Shown here: positions 25,858 through 34,419 of the stretch, piece after piece
How the letters are laid out: each line of letters starts with the position of its first letter
Position numbering within the stretch: the stretch's first letter is position 1
DNA from: Geobacteraceae bacterium
GTDB lineage: Bacteria > Desulfobacterota > Desulfuromonadia > Geobacterales > Geobacteraceae
Direction: 5' to 3'
NCBI GenBank assembly: GCA_024281055.1
Contig: JAMXLF010000033.1
Location: 62,001 to 126,000 of the forward strand
Length of the DNA stretch: 64,000 nucleotides
The notes under the pieces: model-generated
What the model was told of the DNA's origin: nothing
What the model saw: only the letters and a program-made list of their open reading frames with translations
Databases searched by the model: none
Position numbers and translations under genes: made by a program

Positions 25858-26820
25858 ATGTCCTCCAGGCTACTGCGACATATACTACTCGTCTGTTTAC
25901 TGCTCTGCTGTGCTGCACCGGCCCATGCTGCCGGCAAGCTCGTCGCGGCCGTGATGACGGGCGATCTCTCCCGCTACCGGGATGCCCATCGTGCTTTCGT
26001 CAAAGCTCTTGCTCAGAAAGGATATGACCAGGGAAGTATCGACATTGTTGTTCAGAGCCCGAATCCAGACCCGATCTCCTGGGCGAATGCGATCAGAAAA
26101 TTCACCGCACTCAACGCCGACCTCATCATAACCTACGGTGCTCCTGCTACCGTTGCGGCGATACACGAGGCAACTGACATCCCCGTTGTTTTTGTCGATG
26201 TGTACGGCCCCGTGGAAACGGGAATCGCCAAAAGCAATTCGCTGTCCGGGCGCAATATGACCGGGGTGAGTTCGAAGGTGCCTATGGCGACGATGATCAA
26301 GACCGCGATGGAAACGCGGCCGATAAGAACCATGGGCGTTCTGTACAACTCACGGGAGGTTGGATCGGTCGTTCAATTGAAGGAGATCAAGCGGTTGGCA
26401 GTCCAGCACGGATTTGCAGTTATCGAGGCCAACGCCCCATCCGCCGCTGCTCTTGATACGGCACTCTCTGCACTACTCTATAATAAAGTGGATTGGATAT
26501 TTGTCACGGAAAGTGCCGTGGCAGGCCGCGGAATCGAGAAGATCATCCACCGCGCGAACAGCGGCAGGATCCCGGTCATATCGTTGATCCCGGATTCATG
26601 TGAAAAGGGAGGACTCCTTTCCCTGGAGGTTAATCCAACGGAACAGGGGCAGTTGGCTGCGGATTTCGCAGCGAGAATTCTGAGCGGCAAGAAGGCGGGG
26701 CAGATACCTATGGCGACCGCCAAGAAAGTCGATTTGACTGTCAACATGCGGGCTGCTAAAGCCCTTGACATTCACATTCCTTTTCAGGCTCTCAGTGTTG
26801 CAACCAGGATCATCAAATAG
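25858..26820 (+). CDS. periplasmic ABC substrate-binding-like protein (DUF534/COG2984)
   Basis: A 320-residue exported protein with a signal peptide (1-24, ending AHAA) and two Rossmann-like lobes typical of the DUF534 (TrpX-like) binding proteins: TYGAPATVAAIHEATDIPVVFVDV and later YNKVDWIFVTESAVA. Relatives bind small hydrophobic or amino-acid-like ligands. No permease or ATPase is in the cluster, so it may act as a ligand sensor or accessory part of the neighbouring electron-transfer unit. It follows the barrel gene by 24 bases. Confidence 0.85.
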   Translation: MSSRLLRHILLVCLLLCCAAPAHAAGKLVAAVMTGDLSRYRDAHRAFVKALAQKGYDQGSIDIVVQSPNPDPISWANAIRKFTALNADLIITYGAPATVAAIHEATDIPVVFVDVYGPVETGIAKSNSLSGRNMTGVSSKVPMATMIKTAMETRPIRTMGVLYNSREVGSVVQLKEIKRLAVQHGFAVIEANAPSAAALDTALSALLYNKVDWIFVTESAVAGRGIEKIIHRANSGRIPVISLIPDSCEKGGLLSLEVNPTEQGQLAADFAARILSGKKAGQIPMATAKKVDLTVNMRAAKALDIHIPFQALSVATRIIK

Positions 26821-26908
26821 GTCATTAAGCCGATTCACTGCTGCTATCGTCGTAGTCCAGCAATACGCATGCAAGTTATCGGGAACGTAGTGCTATTGTA
26901 AGGTTATC

Positions 26909-27292
26909 ATGGGAAAAATATTGATTATCGATGATGACGAGGCTTTTTCCTTGTTTCTGAGCAATTATATCAGGGACACTTATTCGCTCTTACAGGTAGA
27001 GACCTGCTCAAATCCGCTCCGGGCACTTGCCGCTGTGAAAAAGAAAGGGCTCGATCTCCTCATTGTCGACCTTGAAATGCCTATGCTTGACGGCAACAAG
27101 ATTTATCGCTTTGCAACCGAAGCTGGGATCGACAAGAAAAGAATCATCATTCTGTCGGGTCGGGACGCCGAGTATCTCCATGAACACTTCCCCCTCGGAA
27201 CCTGCCTTGCGGTGTTGAACAAGTACGAGGCGAAACAGAAGGCGGTACTTGACATGATCTTCAACTCCCTGCAAAGTAAGGCGGCAGGATAA
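26909..27292 (+). CDS. stand-alone response-regulator receiver protein
   Basis: A 127-residue single receiver domain. The acidic pocket is IIDDDE (residues 6-11), the phospho-acceptor Asp54 sits in LLIVDLEMPMLDG, and the switch Ser in ILSGRD and Lys in LNKYEAK follow. No output domain is present. It lies 88 bases after the binding protein in the same direction and may couple a remote histidine kinase to the cytochrome cluster. Confidence 0.9.
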   Translation: MGKILIIDDDEAFSLFLSNYIRDTYSLLQVETCSNPLRALAAVKKKGLDLLIVDLEMPMLDGNKIYRFATEAGIDKKRIIILSGRDAEYLHEHFPLGTCLAVLNKYEAKQKAVLDMIFNSLQSKAAG

Positions 27293-27378
27293 TGAAGTCA
27301 TGCAGACTCGGGAGAAAAGCAGTCACCCGTGGGGGGTAGGGAATTTTTGATTTTTGCACGGAATGAGGACAGTAAACG

Positions 27379-27771
27379 ATGACAGGCAAAAAGATGGCGG
27401 TGACATTTTATCGGCAGAACCATGTGCGGCCCGATTGGCGTGTTGACGTCGGAAGTTCGCACTTTGAGCTCTTTTTTATCGAACTGGCGGAGGACCTGGC
27501 TCGATTTGGCGTCGAACTTACCAGAATGGACAACGACGACATAACCATCGACATCAATAGCTATGCGGACGTTCTGAACGCCGTCCGTATCGCTTCGCCG
27601 GCCGACGGTTTCTCAAGCCTCTGTGTCGGTCATATCATCGACAAGAGCCCGAATCTTGATCTGATGGAAGATATCAAAAGGGCGGTAAACCGGGTGGCGT
27701 TCGCTCCCGAAACGATCGCTCCGGAAGACCACAACAGACGGGTTTGCCACAATTGCGGCTGTGGATGTTGA
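27379..27771 (+). CDS. unknown protein with a CHNCGCGC tail
   Basis: A 130-residue soluble protein, not recognised. The first 115 residues are a mixed alpha/beta domain (FELFFIELAEDLARFGVELTR). The last eight residues are CHNCGCGC, four cysteines and one histidine at the very end, suited to binding a metal or a thiol redox role. It has GAGGAC upstream and no terminator between it and the receiver gene. The TGA after the last Cys is taken as a normal stop. Confidence 0.6.
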   Translation: MTGKKMAVTFYRQNHVRPDWRVDVGSSHFELFFIELAEDLARFGVELTRMDNDDITIDINSYADVLNAVRIASPADGFSSLCVGHIIDKSPNLDLMEDIKRAVNRVAFAPETIAPEDHNRRVCHNCGCGC

Positions 27772-27786
27772 CCGGACAATCCGGAG

Positions 27787-28284
27787 TCAAGCGGCAATAG
27801 TGCCGATTTCAGCCGTAATGGTACCGGAACGAATGCTGATAACGGCATAACTTCCGGTTCCCTCCTTGGTAAAACAACCCGGATTTATAAAAAGTATTTC
27901 CTCGATCATTTCGATGGATGCCGCATGGGTATGGCCGTAGAGCACCACCTGGACGCCTTCCGCAAGGGCCTTCCGAAGAAGACGGCCGAGACCGGCCTTG
28001 ACCTGGTACCGGTCTCCATGGGTGATGAAAAATTTCTTGCCGTCGAAGGTTCTCTGGAGATCCCGGGGTTCCGTTGCACCATGATCACAGTTTCCCGGTA
28101 CCTTGACAAGCGTCGCTTCTGCACTAGTCTCGATGATGCGGGCATCCGCCATGTCATCGCCGAGATGGATGATGTAGTCAACCTCGCCAGCCTGGTCGAT
28201 GGCCCTGATTGCGAGCGGATAGTTACCGTGTGTGTCTGAGAGGACCATGATTTTCACGAGGCCACGATAACAGAATGACTTCAT
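27787..28284 (-). CDS. MJ0936/YfcE-type metallophosphoesterase
   Basis: A 165-residue phosphodiesterase of the calcineurin-like fold. The metal motifs are present: VLSDTHGNYPLA, HLGDDMAD, VPGNCDHG, ITHGDRY and LYGHTHAASIE. YfcE-like enzymes hydrolyse phosphodiesters with Mn or Ni, with unclear natural substrates. The start is uncertain because ATG 28284 and GTG 28257 both lack a clear ribosome site. It is convergent with the Cys-tailed gene (15-base gap) and divergent from sppA. Confidence 0.88.
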   Translation of the reverse strand: MKSFCYRGLVKIMVLSDTHGNYPLAIRAIDQAGEVDYIIHLGDDMADARIIETSAEATLVKVPGNCDHGATEPRDLQRTFDGKKFFITHGDRYQVKAGLGRLLRKALAEGVQVVLYGHTHAASIEMIEEILFINPGCFTKEGTGSYAVISIRSGTITAEIGTIAA

Positions 28285-28362
28285 GCGTCAAGCCATATTA
28301 TATCATGCATGCTCTACAGGAGCATCCGTAACGGCGAGGACAGAGCAATCCTTGGAGTGGAT

Positions 28363-29271
28363 ATGAAAAATAAATGGATATGGGTAGGGGGGGCTGTCGC
28401 TATCGGGAGCGTTCTGCTCTTTGCCGTTGCGGTCTTTGTTGCATCAAGGATCCTGGGTGAAGACCAGCACCTGGTGGTAGGAGGCGGGGTAGGTCTGGTC
28501 GAGGTGCGGGGCCTCATCGTCGATTCCCAGGAAACCGTCAAGCAGTTGCACGATTTCGCCCGCGACGACCGAGTAAAGGCGGTGGTGCTGCGAATCGAGT
28601 CCCCCGGCGGGGTGGTCGGACCCTCCCAGGAAATCTACGCCGAGGTAAAGAAGCTCGCTGCCGGCAAGAAGGTGGTGGTTTCCATGGGGAGCGTTGCTGC
28701 TTCCGGCGGTTACTACATTGCTGCGCCGGCCAATGTGATCTTTGCCAATCCTGGGACGATCACCGGCAGCATCGGTGTCTTGATGAAATTTACCAACGTG
28801 GAAGGACTCATGGGCAAGATCGGCATGAAGGCGTTCACCCTGAAAACGGGGAAATACAAAGACGCCGGTTCGCCGCTGCGCCCGATGAGCGACGATGAAA
28901 AGGCGATGCTTCAGGGTGTCATCGACAATACAAGGGACCAGTTCGTCAATGCCGTGGCTGAGGGAAGAAAGCTGCCGCGGGAACAGGTCGCCGGCATTGC
29001 CGATGGGAGGATATTCACCGGGGAACAGGCGAAGGGAGTGAAACTGGTGGACAAACTCGGAACACTCCAGGACGCCGTTGACGAAGCGGGCAGACTGGCC
29101 GGCATCAAGGGCGAACCACAGCTGATCCGTCCGCCGAAAAAAAAGAAATTACTTCTCGATCTGCTCGCCGAAGAAACTGCGTCCCGCATCGGGAGCGCCA
29201 TTCGGAAGGAAAGCGGCCTGAATCTCAACGGTCTCAGCGTCAACTACGAGCTGTTCGGAGCGGGGGACTGA
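28363..29271 (+). CDS. sppA: signal peptide peptidase SppA (S49)
   Basis: A 302-residue membrane-anchored serine protease that clears cleaved signal peptides. One N-terminal span (IWVGGAVAIGSVLLFAVAVF) is followed by a single S49 domain. The catalytic Ser is in GSVAASGGYYIA and the Lys in TGKYKDAGSPLR. The length is that of the short single-domain form. ATG 28363 is chosen for TGGAG just upstream; a start at 28309 would put an odd hydrophilic extension in front of the span. Confidence 0.93.
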   Translation: MKNKWIWVGGAVAIGSVLLFAVAVFVASRILGEDQHLVVGGGVGLVEVRGLIVDSQETVKQLHDFARDDRVKAVVLRIESPGGVVGPSQEIYAEVKKLAAGKKVVVSMGSVAASGGYYIAAPANVIFANPGTITGSIGVLMKFTNVEGLMGKIGMKAFTLKTGKYKDAGSPLRPMSDDEKAMLQGVIDNTRDQFVNAVAEGRKLPREQVAGIADGRIFTGEQAKGVKLVDKLGTLQDAVDEAGRLAGIKGEPQLIRPPKKKKLLLDLLAEETASRIGSAIRKESGLNLNGLSVNYELFGAGD

Positions 29272-29317
29272 GAGGGGGCGTTGGAATGCCAGGCCAGGGA
29301 ACTACGCCATCGGCACC

Positions 29318-29878
29318 CTACCAGGTTCTGACATTACCGGAATCGATGTGCACAAATCCGGCGTCGGGGTAATAGCCGACGCCTCCGTACCTCATGTTGA
29401 GGGCCACATTTCGCACCCTGTCCAACTCCACTCCGGGGATCTGGATATCGATCGCTTTCCCCTCCATGTGCAGGCTGTGTCGGGCGACCTTGTGTCCCTC
29501 CTGGAGCAGCAGACCGTTATAGCGTGGTGAGCGGTATCCGGAGATGACATGGATGTCGTGGTTTCCTCCGAGTTTATTGTCCACTTCATTGAGAAATTCG
29601 AGGGTACGGATGTCCATAGTGGCTACCTCACCGGTAAAGTGGCAGCGTAGGATCCAGTTGATCCGGTTGAGTGCCTCGAAGTCATAATTGCCCGCCCTGT
29701 CACGGTACGTGACCTGGATCCTTTCCCTGGAATGGGTATTGAACAGTGAAAGTCGTCCTTCCGATGACTCCTCGGTGGCAAATTCGCTGGCAAAGGCAGG
29801 GGTGCTGCCGAAGAGCATCAGTGCACCGATCAGAGACCCTTTGAGAAACGACCTTCTGCTCCACGATAGATTGATCAT
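29318..29878 (-). CDS. Tat-exported DUF882 (YcbK/MepK-like) murein endopeptidase
   Basis: A 186-residue protein with a twin-arginine signal (SRRSFLKG, then a hydrophobic stretch to about residue 31). The body is an M15-like peptidase: ISGYRSPRYNGLL, the His in ARHSLHMEGKAIDIQ and Asp in the same strand, and the final His in GFVHIDSGNVRTW. YcbK/MepK cleaves peptidoglycan cross-links. Export as a folded, metal-loaded enzyme through Tat is usual for the family. It is convergent with sppA and divergent from yhbY. Confidence 0.9.
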   Translation of the reverse strand: MINLSWSRRSFLKGSLIGALMLFGSTPAFASEFATEESSEGRLSLFNTHSRERIQVTYRDRAGNYDFEALNRINWILRCHFTGEVATMDIRTLEFLNEVDNKLGGNHDIHVISGYRSPRYNGLLLQEGHKVARHSLHMEGKAIDIQIPGVELDRVRNVALNMRYGGVGYYPDAGFVHIDSGNVRTW

Positions 29879-29989
29879 TTACCCCTCCTTGTCCTATCCG
29901 CCGCTCGTTGGCATTTGCGCATTGCCTAATCATGCGGCCGGTGGTATACAAATATGCAGGAATGACACACCTCCCTAAGGAAGGATCCA

Positions 29990-30295
29990 ATGCTGACAGG
30001 AAAACAGAAGAGATATCTCAGGGGGCTCGGACACGCTCTCCGGCCGGTGATTACCGTTGGGAAGGGCGAGATGAGTGAATCCCTGGTGGCGGAAACGTGC
30101 GAAGCCCTGAAATCCCATGAACTGATCAAGGTAAAAATTCTTGAAAGCTGCCTAACGGATCGCAACGAGGTGGCGGCCGAACTTGCCGCAGCCAGTGAGG
30201 CCGAGGTTGCCCAGGTCCTCGGCAGGACCTTCCTCCTCTACAAACGGGGTGAAACTCCGCGACTTGAATTACCGATTGATACCGGGAAGAAATAG
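29990..30295 (+). CDS. yhbY: YhbY-family CRM-domain RNA-binding protein
   Basis: A 101-residue protein of one CRM domain that associates with pre-50S ribosomes. The sequence LTGKQKRYLRGLGHALRPV, the GxxG-type loop VGKGEMSES, and the closing RTFLLYKR motif are diagnostic. AAGGA precedes the ATG. A GC hairpin (30295-30313) overlaps its stop. Confidence 0.93.
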   Translation: MLTGKQKRYLRGLGHALRPVITVGKGEMSESLVAETCEALKSHELIKVKILESCLTDRNEVAAELAAASEAEVAQVLGRTFLLYKRGETPRLELPIDTGKK

Positions 30296-30343
30296 GCGGG
30301 GACGCCCCCCGCCCAATTTCCGTTTTGAGAACGCACCCGGCGC

Positions 30344-30898
30344 TTAGTCTTCACCGTGCCTGCCGTGCCTCCCTTCGTCGTGTCTGTGCTCCTCTCGATC
30401 CCACTTCCTCTCGTCCTTTGCCAATCTCTTGTCCTCTCTCCCCTCCCTGCCCGGTCGGAAGTGTCTCCCACGATAATGGTCGGCGTCACCACGGTACATA
30501 CGGTATTCCTCGTCTCGCAGATGACGGATATTTTCGAGCCGGTGCTTGCGCAGGCCGGGCGGCAGGGCTTTGTATCGCACAACATCCCACGGCCCGTTGT
30601 AGCGCGGAGAGCGGTACCAGACGTTTCCCTTGCAGACATAGTAGTTGTTTCCCGTGAAATAAAGATCGTAAGGTACCCCGACTGCCACATAGAAACCGAG
30701 AGCAGGGGGGGCGACGAACTCGGGTGGCTCTTCGATGACGACCGGCGGGGTAGCCGGAGCGACCGGGACCGGCACGGGAACAACCTCTCTGGGCTGGTTA
30801 CCGATGTTGATATTGAGGTCGACGCCGACATTGCCGGCCCGCGCCAGCGGAGCCGCGCTGACAAGTAACACGGCCGTCAACAGAATCTGCTTTTTCAT
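30344..30898 (-). CDS. exported Tyr/Trp-motif protein under a cGAMP riboswitch
   Basis: A 184-residue exported protein with a signal peptide (1-21, ending ARAG). A Pro/Val-rich linker (about 35-65) is followed by a core with VWYRSPRYNGPWDVV (about residues 97-111), a pattern seen in small exported proteins of Desulfuromonadota, and a long His/Arg/Asp/Glu-rich charged tail from about 125. The biochemical role is unknown; envelope or surface attachment is possible. AAAGGAG precedes the ATG by 7 bases. A GEMM-Ib riboswitch with its own promoter lies about 110 bases upstream. Confidence 0.75.
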   Translation of the reverse strand: MKKQILLTAVLLVSAAPLARAGNVGVDLNINIGNQPREVVPVPVPVAPATPPVVIEEPPEFVAPPALGFYVAVGVPYDLYFTGNNYYVCKGNVWYRSPRYNGPWDVVRYKALPPGLRKHRLENIRHLRDEEYRMYRGDADHYRGRHFRPGREGREDKRLAKDERKWDREEHRHDEGRHGRHGED

Positions 30899-31009
30899 GA
30901 TGATCTCCTTTGGTTGGTGGTAACTCCGGAGAGTTCCGGTAAACTTGAATGGCTGGATGGGTCAACGTGCCTCAAGAAACGCGGCAGAGGGTTCCGAACC
31001 GCAGAACGC

Positions 31010-31055
31010 AAAAAAGCCGGGGCTGAATATCGTATGATATTTCGGCAACCCGGCT
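31010..31055 (-). terminator. riboswitch expression-platform terminator
   Basis: On the minus strand AGCCGGG (31055-31049) pairs with CCCGGCT (31021-31015), with an inner GATATT-rich hairpin, and six Ts follow to 31010. The left arm is also the 3' part of the riboswitch aptamer, so aptamer and terminator cannot form together. Ligand binding should therefore allow read-through. Confidence 0.8.
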
Positions 31056-31113
31056 GTCTCGATGAGACCCTGTAGGCTTTCCGCCCCACCTTCGCAGGTG
31101 GTTTAGTATTATC
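31036..31113 (-). promoter_or_regulatory. GEMM-Ib riboswitch (3',3'-cGAMP class)
   Basis: Minus-strand sequence follows the known Geobacter cGAMP aptamer closely: AATACTAAACC (31111-31100), P2 CCACCT-GCGA-AGGTGG with a GNRA tetraloop (31101-31086), the conserved GGGGCGGAAAGCC (31087-31075), P3 with GTCTC-ATC-GAGAC, and the closing AGCCGGGTTGCCGAAATATC (31055-31036). P1 is GATA with TATC. The type is set by established GEMM-Ib knowledge; ligand choice (cGAMP over c-di-GMP) is inferred from overall similarity, not from one residue. Confidence 0.9.
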
Positions 31114-31151
31114 GTCTATCGTGTTACTTGATTCTTCAAGTGTCGGAAAGG

Positions 31152-31181
31152 ATTATCCACCAGAGCAGCACAATGCGTCAA
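31152..31181 (-). promoter_or_regulatory. sigma-70 promoter of the riboswitch transcript
   Basis: On the minus strand TTGACG (31181-31176) and GATAAT (31157-31152) are 18 bases apart. The start near 31145 leaves about 30 bases before the aptamer. Confidence 0.6.
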
Positions 31182-31233
31182 GATTTTTCTGCAGGGTTAG
31201 GGCGTAAACTGGCGGTCTTCAAGGAGGTACGTA

Positions 31234-31425
31234 ATGACAAAGGTTGTCTGGGTCGATCGTGAAAGCTGCATAAGCTGCGGGCTGTGTGTTTCACTAGCGC
31301 CCGAAGTCTTTCGCTTTGAGGACGGGAAGTCTATTGCTTACAACCCGTCCGGTGCACCAGAAGAAAAGATTCAGGAATGCATCGACGGGTGTCCGGTCAG
31401 TGCAATCCACTGGCAGGAACTGTAG
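31234..31425 (+). CDS. small [4Fe-4S] ferredoxin
   Basis: A 63-residue electron carrier with one cluster: CISCGLC at residues 12-18 and the distal Cys in CIDGCPVSAI. The SLAPEVFRFEDG stretch is typical of the single-cluster, Thermotoga-type bacterial ferredoxins. AAGGAGG lies 6 bases before the ATG. It stands alone, convergent with dgt. Confidence 0.93.
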   Translation: MTKVVWVDRESCISCGLCVSLAPEVFRFEDGKSIAYNPSGAPEEKIQECIDGCPVSAIHWQEL

Positions 31426-31472
31426 ATGGAGGAGTGACACCGGGAAAAATTCAGCCGATCCGCCTCCCGTTC

Positions 31473-32621
31473 CTAGACCCGCTCGTACGGCTCAAACAGA
31501 CGCTTGAATTCATCCAGGGCAAAGCGGTCTGTCATGCCGGCGATATAGTCACAGATGACCCGTTCCCGGCTTGTGCTCTCCATTCGTTTCAGGTACTTCC
31601 GTGGAAGAAGCGTCGGGTGCTTGACGTAGATTTCGAAGAGGGACGTCAGGTAGCGCTCCGCCTTTACCCGCATCCGCTCAACCTTATAGTGACGATAAAG
31701 ATTCTCCATCAGGAATAGTTTCATCTCCCGGTTCTTCCGGGCAAGCTCTGGGCTGAAAGCAACCACCTGTCGGTTGACCCGGCGCAGGTCGTCGAGGGTT
31801 CTGATGTTGAACTCACGCAAATTTGCCATGGCAGTATCGGTCAGATCCCTGATGAACAGGCCGATCAGGGCACTGATGGTCTGATGCTTCTTCCGCTCGG
31901 CGTCAATCCCGGGATACCGGGTGCCGACGCCCTCGAAAACATGGCGCCACAACTCAACCTGCTCCAGTTGGCCAATGGTGATATAGCCAGACTTGAGGCC
32001 GTCATCGATATCATGGTTGTTATAGGCGATTTCATCGGCAAAATTGATGATCTGGGCTTCGATTGTGGGGACTACTCCCGGGAGAAATTCGGTGATGATC
32101 CCGGCGGGCCGGTCATAGGGCGAAGAGTGCTTGATGATTCCTTCGCGAACTTCCCAGGAAAGGTTAAGGCCATTGAATCCGGGATAGCGCTCCTCCAATT
32201 CGTCCACTACCCGGAGCGACTGGAGATTGTGCTCGAAGCCTCCGTGCTGTTCCATGAGTCGGTTCAGCACCTCTTCTCCTGTATGGCCGAACGGCGTGTG
32301 GCCGAGGTCATGGGCCAGAGCCAGGGCTTCTGTTAACTCTTCATTCACCTTCAGACGCCGGGCGATCGCTTTGCCGATCTGGGCAACTTCCAGGGAATGG
32401 GTCAACCGGGTGCGATAATAGTCACCCTCGTGATTCACGAAAACCTGGGTCTTGTACTCCAGCCGACGAAAAGCCGCACAATGGACGATGCGGTCCCGGT
32501 CCCGCTCGAACGCCGGGCGTTCGTCGCGGAATTCCTCCGGATGCCTCCTTCCCCTGGAATGGGCGCTTCTCGCGGCGAATTCCGCCAAGTCCGGTCGTTC
32601 CATGGCACTTTCATTGCGCAT
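31473..32621 (-). CDS. dgt: deoxyguanosinetriphosphate triphosphohydrolase-like dNTPase
   Basis: A 382-residue HD-domain enzyme that removes triphosphate from dNTPs. The HD metal ligands are in THSLEVAQI and AHDLGHTPFGHTGE (about residues 75-115), with a further Asp in INFADEIAYNNHDIDDG. N-terminal RDRIVHCAAFRRLEYKTQVF is characteristic of the Dgt family; its length fits the shorter group 2 form. GGAGG lies 9 bases upstream of the ATG. It faces the aldolase gene divergently. Confidence 0.92.
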   Translation of the reverse strand: MRNESAMERPDLAEFAARSAHSRGRRHPEEFRDERPAFERDRDRIVHCAAFRRLEYKTQVFVNHEGDYYRTRLTHSLEVAQIGKAIARRLKVNEELTEALALAHDLGHTPFGHTGEEVLNRLMEQHGGFEHNLQSLRVVDELEERYPGFNGLNLSWEVREGIIKHSSPYDRPAGIITEFLPGVVPTIEAQIINFADEIAYNNHDIDDGLKSGYITIGQLEQVELWRHVFEGVGTRYPGIDAERKKHQTISALIGLFIRDLTDTAMANLREFNIRTLDDLRRVNRQVVAFSPELARKNREMKLFLMENLYRHYKVERMRVKAERYLTSLFEIYVKHPTLLPRKYLKRMESTSRERVICDYIAGMTDRFALDEFKRLFEPYERV

Positions 32622-32754
32622 CTGCTTTGTCCTCCATGATTGGTGTAATTTAAACCCGCAGTCAGAGCTTGTGTCAACCTCAAAGTTTACTTGACTCAGG
32701 TTTCGATATCATGCTAAATTTTAAACCTTTTTTAAGAGAGGAGCTGACAACGGT

Positions 32755-33840
32755 ATGCAAAAAAAACTCAGTGAACTGGTCCCAACGAGGATAAAAGCTA
32801 AGCTCGGTTCCGGGAGCAGTATCTGCCTCCTGAACGGCAGGGATATATTCAACGCTCTACGGCACGAGAACATGATCGTGATGGCATGCAACGCACGGAT
32901 CAAGCACGTCATTCCCGGCATCATGCGGGCAGCCGAGGAGCTTGATGCCGTCGTCGCTTTTGAGCTGACCAGAACCGAATGCGGTCTCGACGGCGGATAT
33001 ACCGGCCAGACACCTAGTCGCTTCTTTGATACGATTATCGAATATGCCAACCAGTGTAATTTTTCAAAACCGTTTCTCATTCATGGTGACCACATAACCG
33101 TCAGAGACACCACGCCGGGTGAACTGGCCGAAGCGGAAAAACTTCTCATGGCAGAAATCGACGCAGGTTTTACGTCATTTGCCCTTGATGCATCGTTCAA
33201 CCCGCTGGATGATAATATTGCCATCGTCACAACACTTGCGCAGTCCGTAATTGCCGAAGGGTATGGCCTTGAGGTCGAGCTTGGGGAGGTCCGGCCCGTG
33301 GGAAGCGAGTCGAACCTGACGACGGTCGAGGAAACCGAAATATTTCTGTCCAGCCTGGCCGAAAGGGGAGTCAGGCCTCAGATGCTGGCGATAGACAATG
33401 GCTCCAAAAGCGGTAATTATCTTGAAGGAGAAATGGTCCGCATTGACCTGGAGCGGACAATGGAGATATACCGGAAAGCCGTCAGTTTCGGCATTACCGG
33501 GCTCGTGCAGCATGGCATTACCGGCACGCCGCTCCGCATCGTTGGCAAGCTAGCCGACTACGGCATCAGGAAAGGGAATATAGGCACACTCTGGCAGAAT
33601 GTGGCCCATGCCGGCCTTCCCCTCGATTTGATGGATGCCATGCGGCGTTGGTCCAAGGAACACCGGCGGGATATCAAGTATGCCACCGGTGTTTTCAGGT
33701 CGGATATCGACGCTATCTCCGAGGAAAATGTACGCCAGATCCATGATATGGCCTACCGTGAAGCGAAGGAATTCCTTCTGGCTTTCCGTGCCAAGGGAAG
33801 TGCGACCAGGCTTGCCCAGAACCTCCAGGAGGCCGATTGA
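32755..33840 (+). CDS. class II fructose-bisphosphate aldolase family protein
   Basis: A 361-residue Zn-aldolase-type TIM barrel. Zinc-site motifs include FLIHGDH (about 102-108), VELGEVR near 179 and VQHGITGTP near 255. These match the class II aldolase layout, although the family also includes tagatose- and other sugar-phosphate aldolases, so the exact substrate is inferred. The stop overlaps the start of rsmD (4 bases), indicating coupling. A GAGGAG lies about 11 bases upstream of the ATG. Confidence 0.8.
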   Translation: MQKKLSELVPTRIKAKLGSGSSICLLNGRDIFNALRHENMIVMACNARIKHVIPGIMRAAEELDAVVAFELTRTECGLDGGYTGQTPSRFFDTIIEYANQCNFSKPFLIHGDHITVRDTTPGELAEAEKLLMAEIDAGFTSFALDASFNPLDDNIAIVTTLAQSVIAEGYGLEVELGEVRPVGSESNLTTVEETEIFLSSLAERGVRPQMLAIDNGSKSGNYLEGEMVRIDLERTMEIYRKAVSFGITGLVQHGITGTPLRIVGKLADYGIRKGNIGTLWQNVAHAGLPLDLMDAMRRWSKEHRRDIKYATGVFRSDIDAISEENVRQIHDMAYREAKEFLLAFRAKGSATRLAQNLQEAD

Positions 33841-34406
33841 GGATTATCGGGGGAACGGCCGGAGGACGGAAACTCACCCCTCCAAGGGGGAAAAGAGTGC
33901 GGCCAACGTCGGACCGGGTGAAAGAGGCGCTGTTCAATATCCTTGCGTCGCTTCTGGGAACACTTTCCGACTGCAGAGTTCTCGATCTCTTTGCCGGAAC
34001 CGGCAACCTTGGGATTGAAGCATTGAGCCGCGGCGCCGCGGAGGCAGTTTTTGTCGATAACCATCGGGAATCTGTCGCGCTCGTTACAAGGAACCTGCGA
34101 TCACTCGGATTTATCGAACGAAGCCGAGTCATCGACAAGGAAGTGCTGGTCGCTCTGCGCGTGCTTGAAAAAGACGGAGCATCGTTCCGCCTAATTTTTC
34201 TCGATCCACCATACCGGGAAGGGATAGCCATCGAAGTACTTGATCGCTTGGCATCCTCTCCGCTGCTCGATGAATCTTCCGTGGTTGTCGTTGAATCTGC
34301 TACAGGCGAAGCGATACCGGCCTGTTTCGGTGCTCTTCGGGAATTCGACAGGAGAATTTACGGCGATACGTCATTGGCCTTCTTCCGACTGACGGGAAAA
34401 GAATAA
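33837..34406 (+). CDS. rsmD: 16S rRNA guanine-966 N2-methyltransferase
   Basis: A 189-residue SAM-dependent methyltransferase. N-terminal [13 protein letters not shown] and [13 protein letters not shown] are family-specific. SAM-binding motif I is [20 protein letters not shown] (about 48-67) and the catalytic motif IV is IFLDPPYR. The start is a TTG (33837) overlapping the aldolase stop. coaD follows after 13 bases, a common rsmD-coaD pairing. Confidence 0.95.
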   Translation: MRIIGGTAGGRKLTPPRGKRVRPTSDRVKEALFNILASLLGTLSDCRVLDLFAGTGNLGIEALSRGAAEAVFVDNHRESVALVTRNLRSLGFIERSRVIDKEVLVALRVLEKDGASFRLIFLDPPYREGIAIEVLDRLASSPLLDESSVVVVESATGEAIPACFGALREFDRRIYGDTSLAFFRLTGKE

Positions 34407-34419
34407 AGAAAGGCTTGTC

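Noticed and set aside
27769-27771. TGA after the Cys-rich tail as a possible selenocysteine codon
   Set aside because: The frame after it runs antisense to the phosphoesterase and has no protein character; no SECIS-like hairpin was seen immediately downstream.
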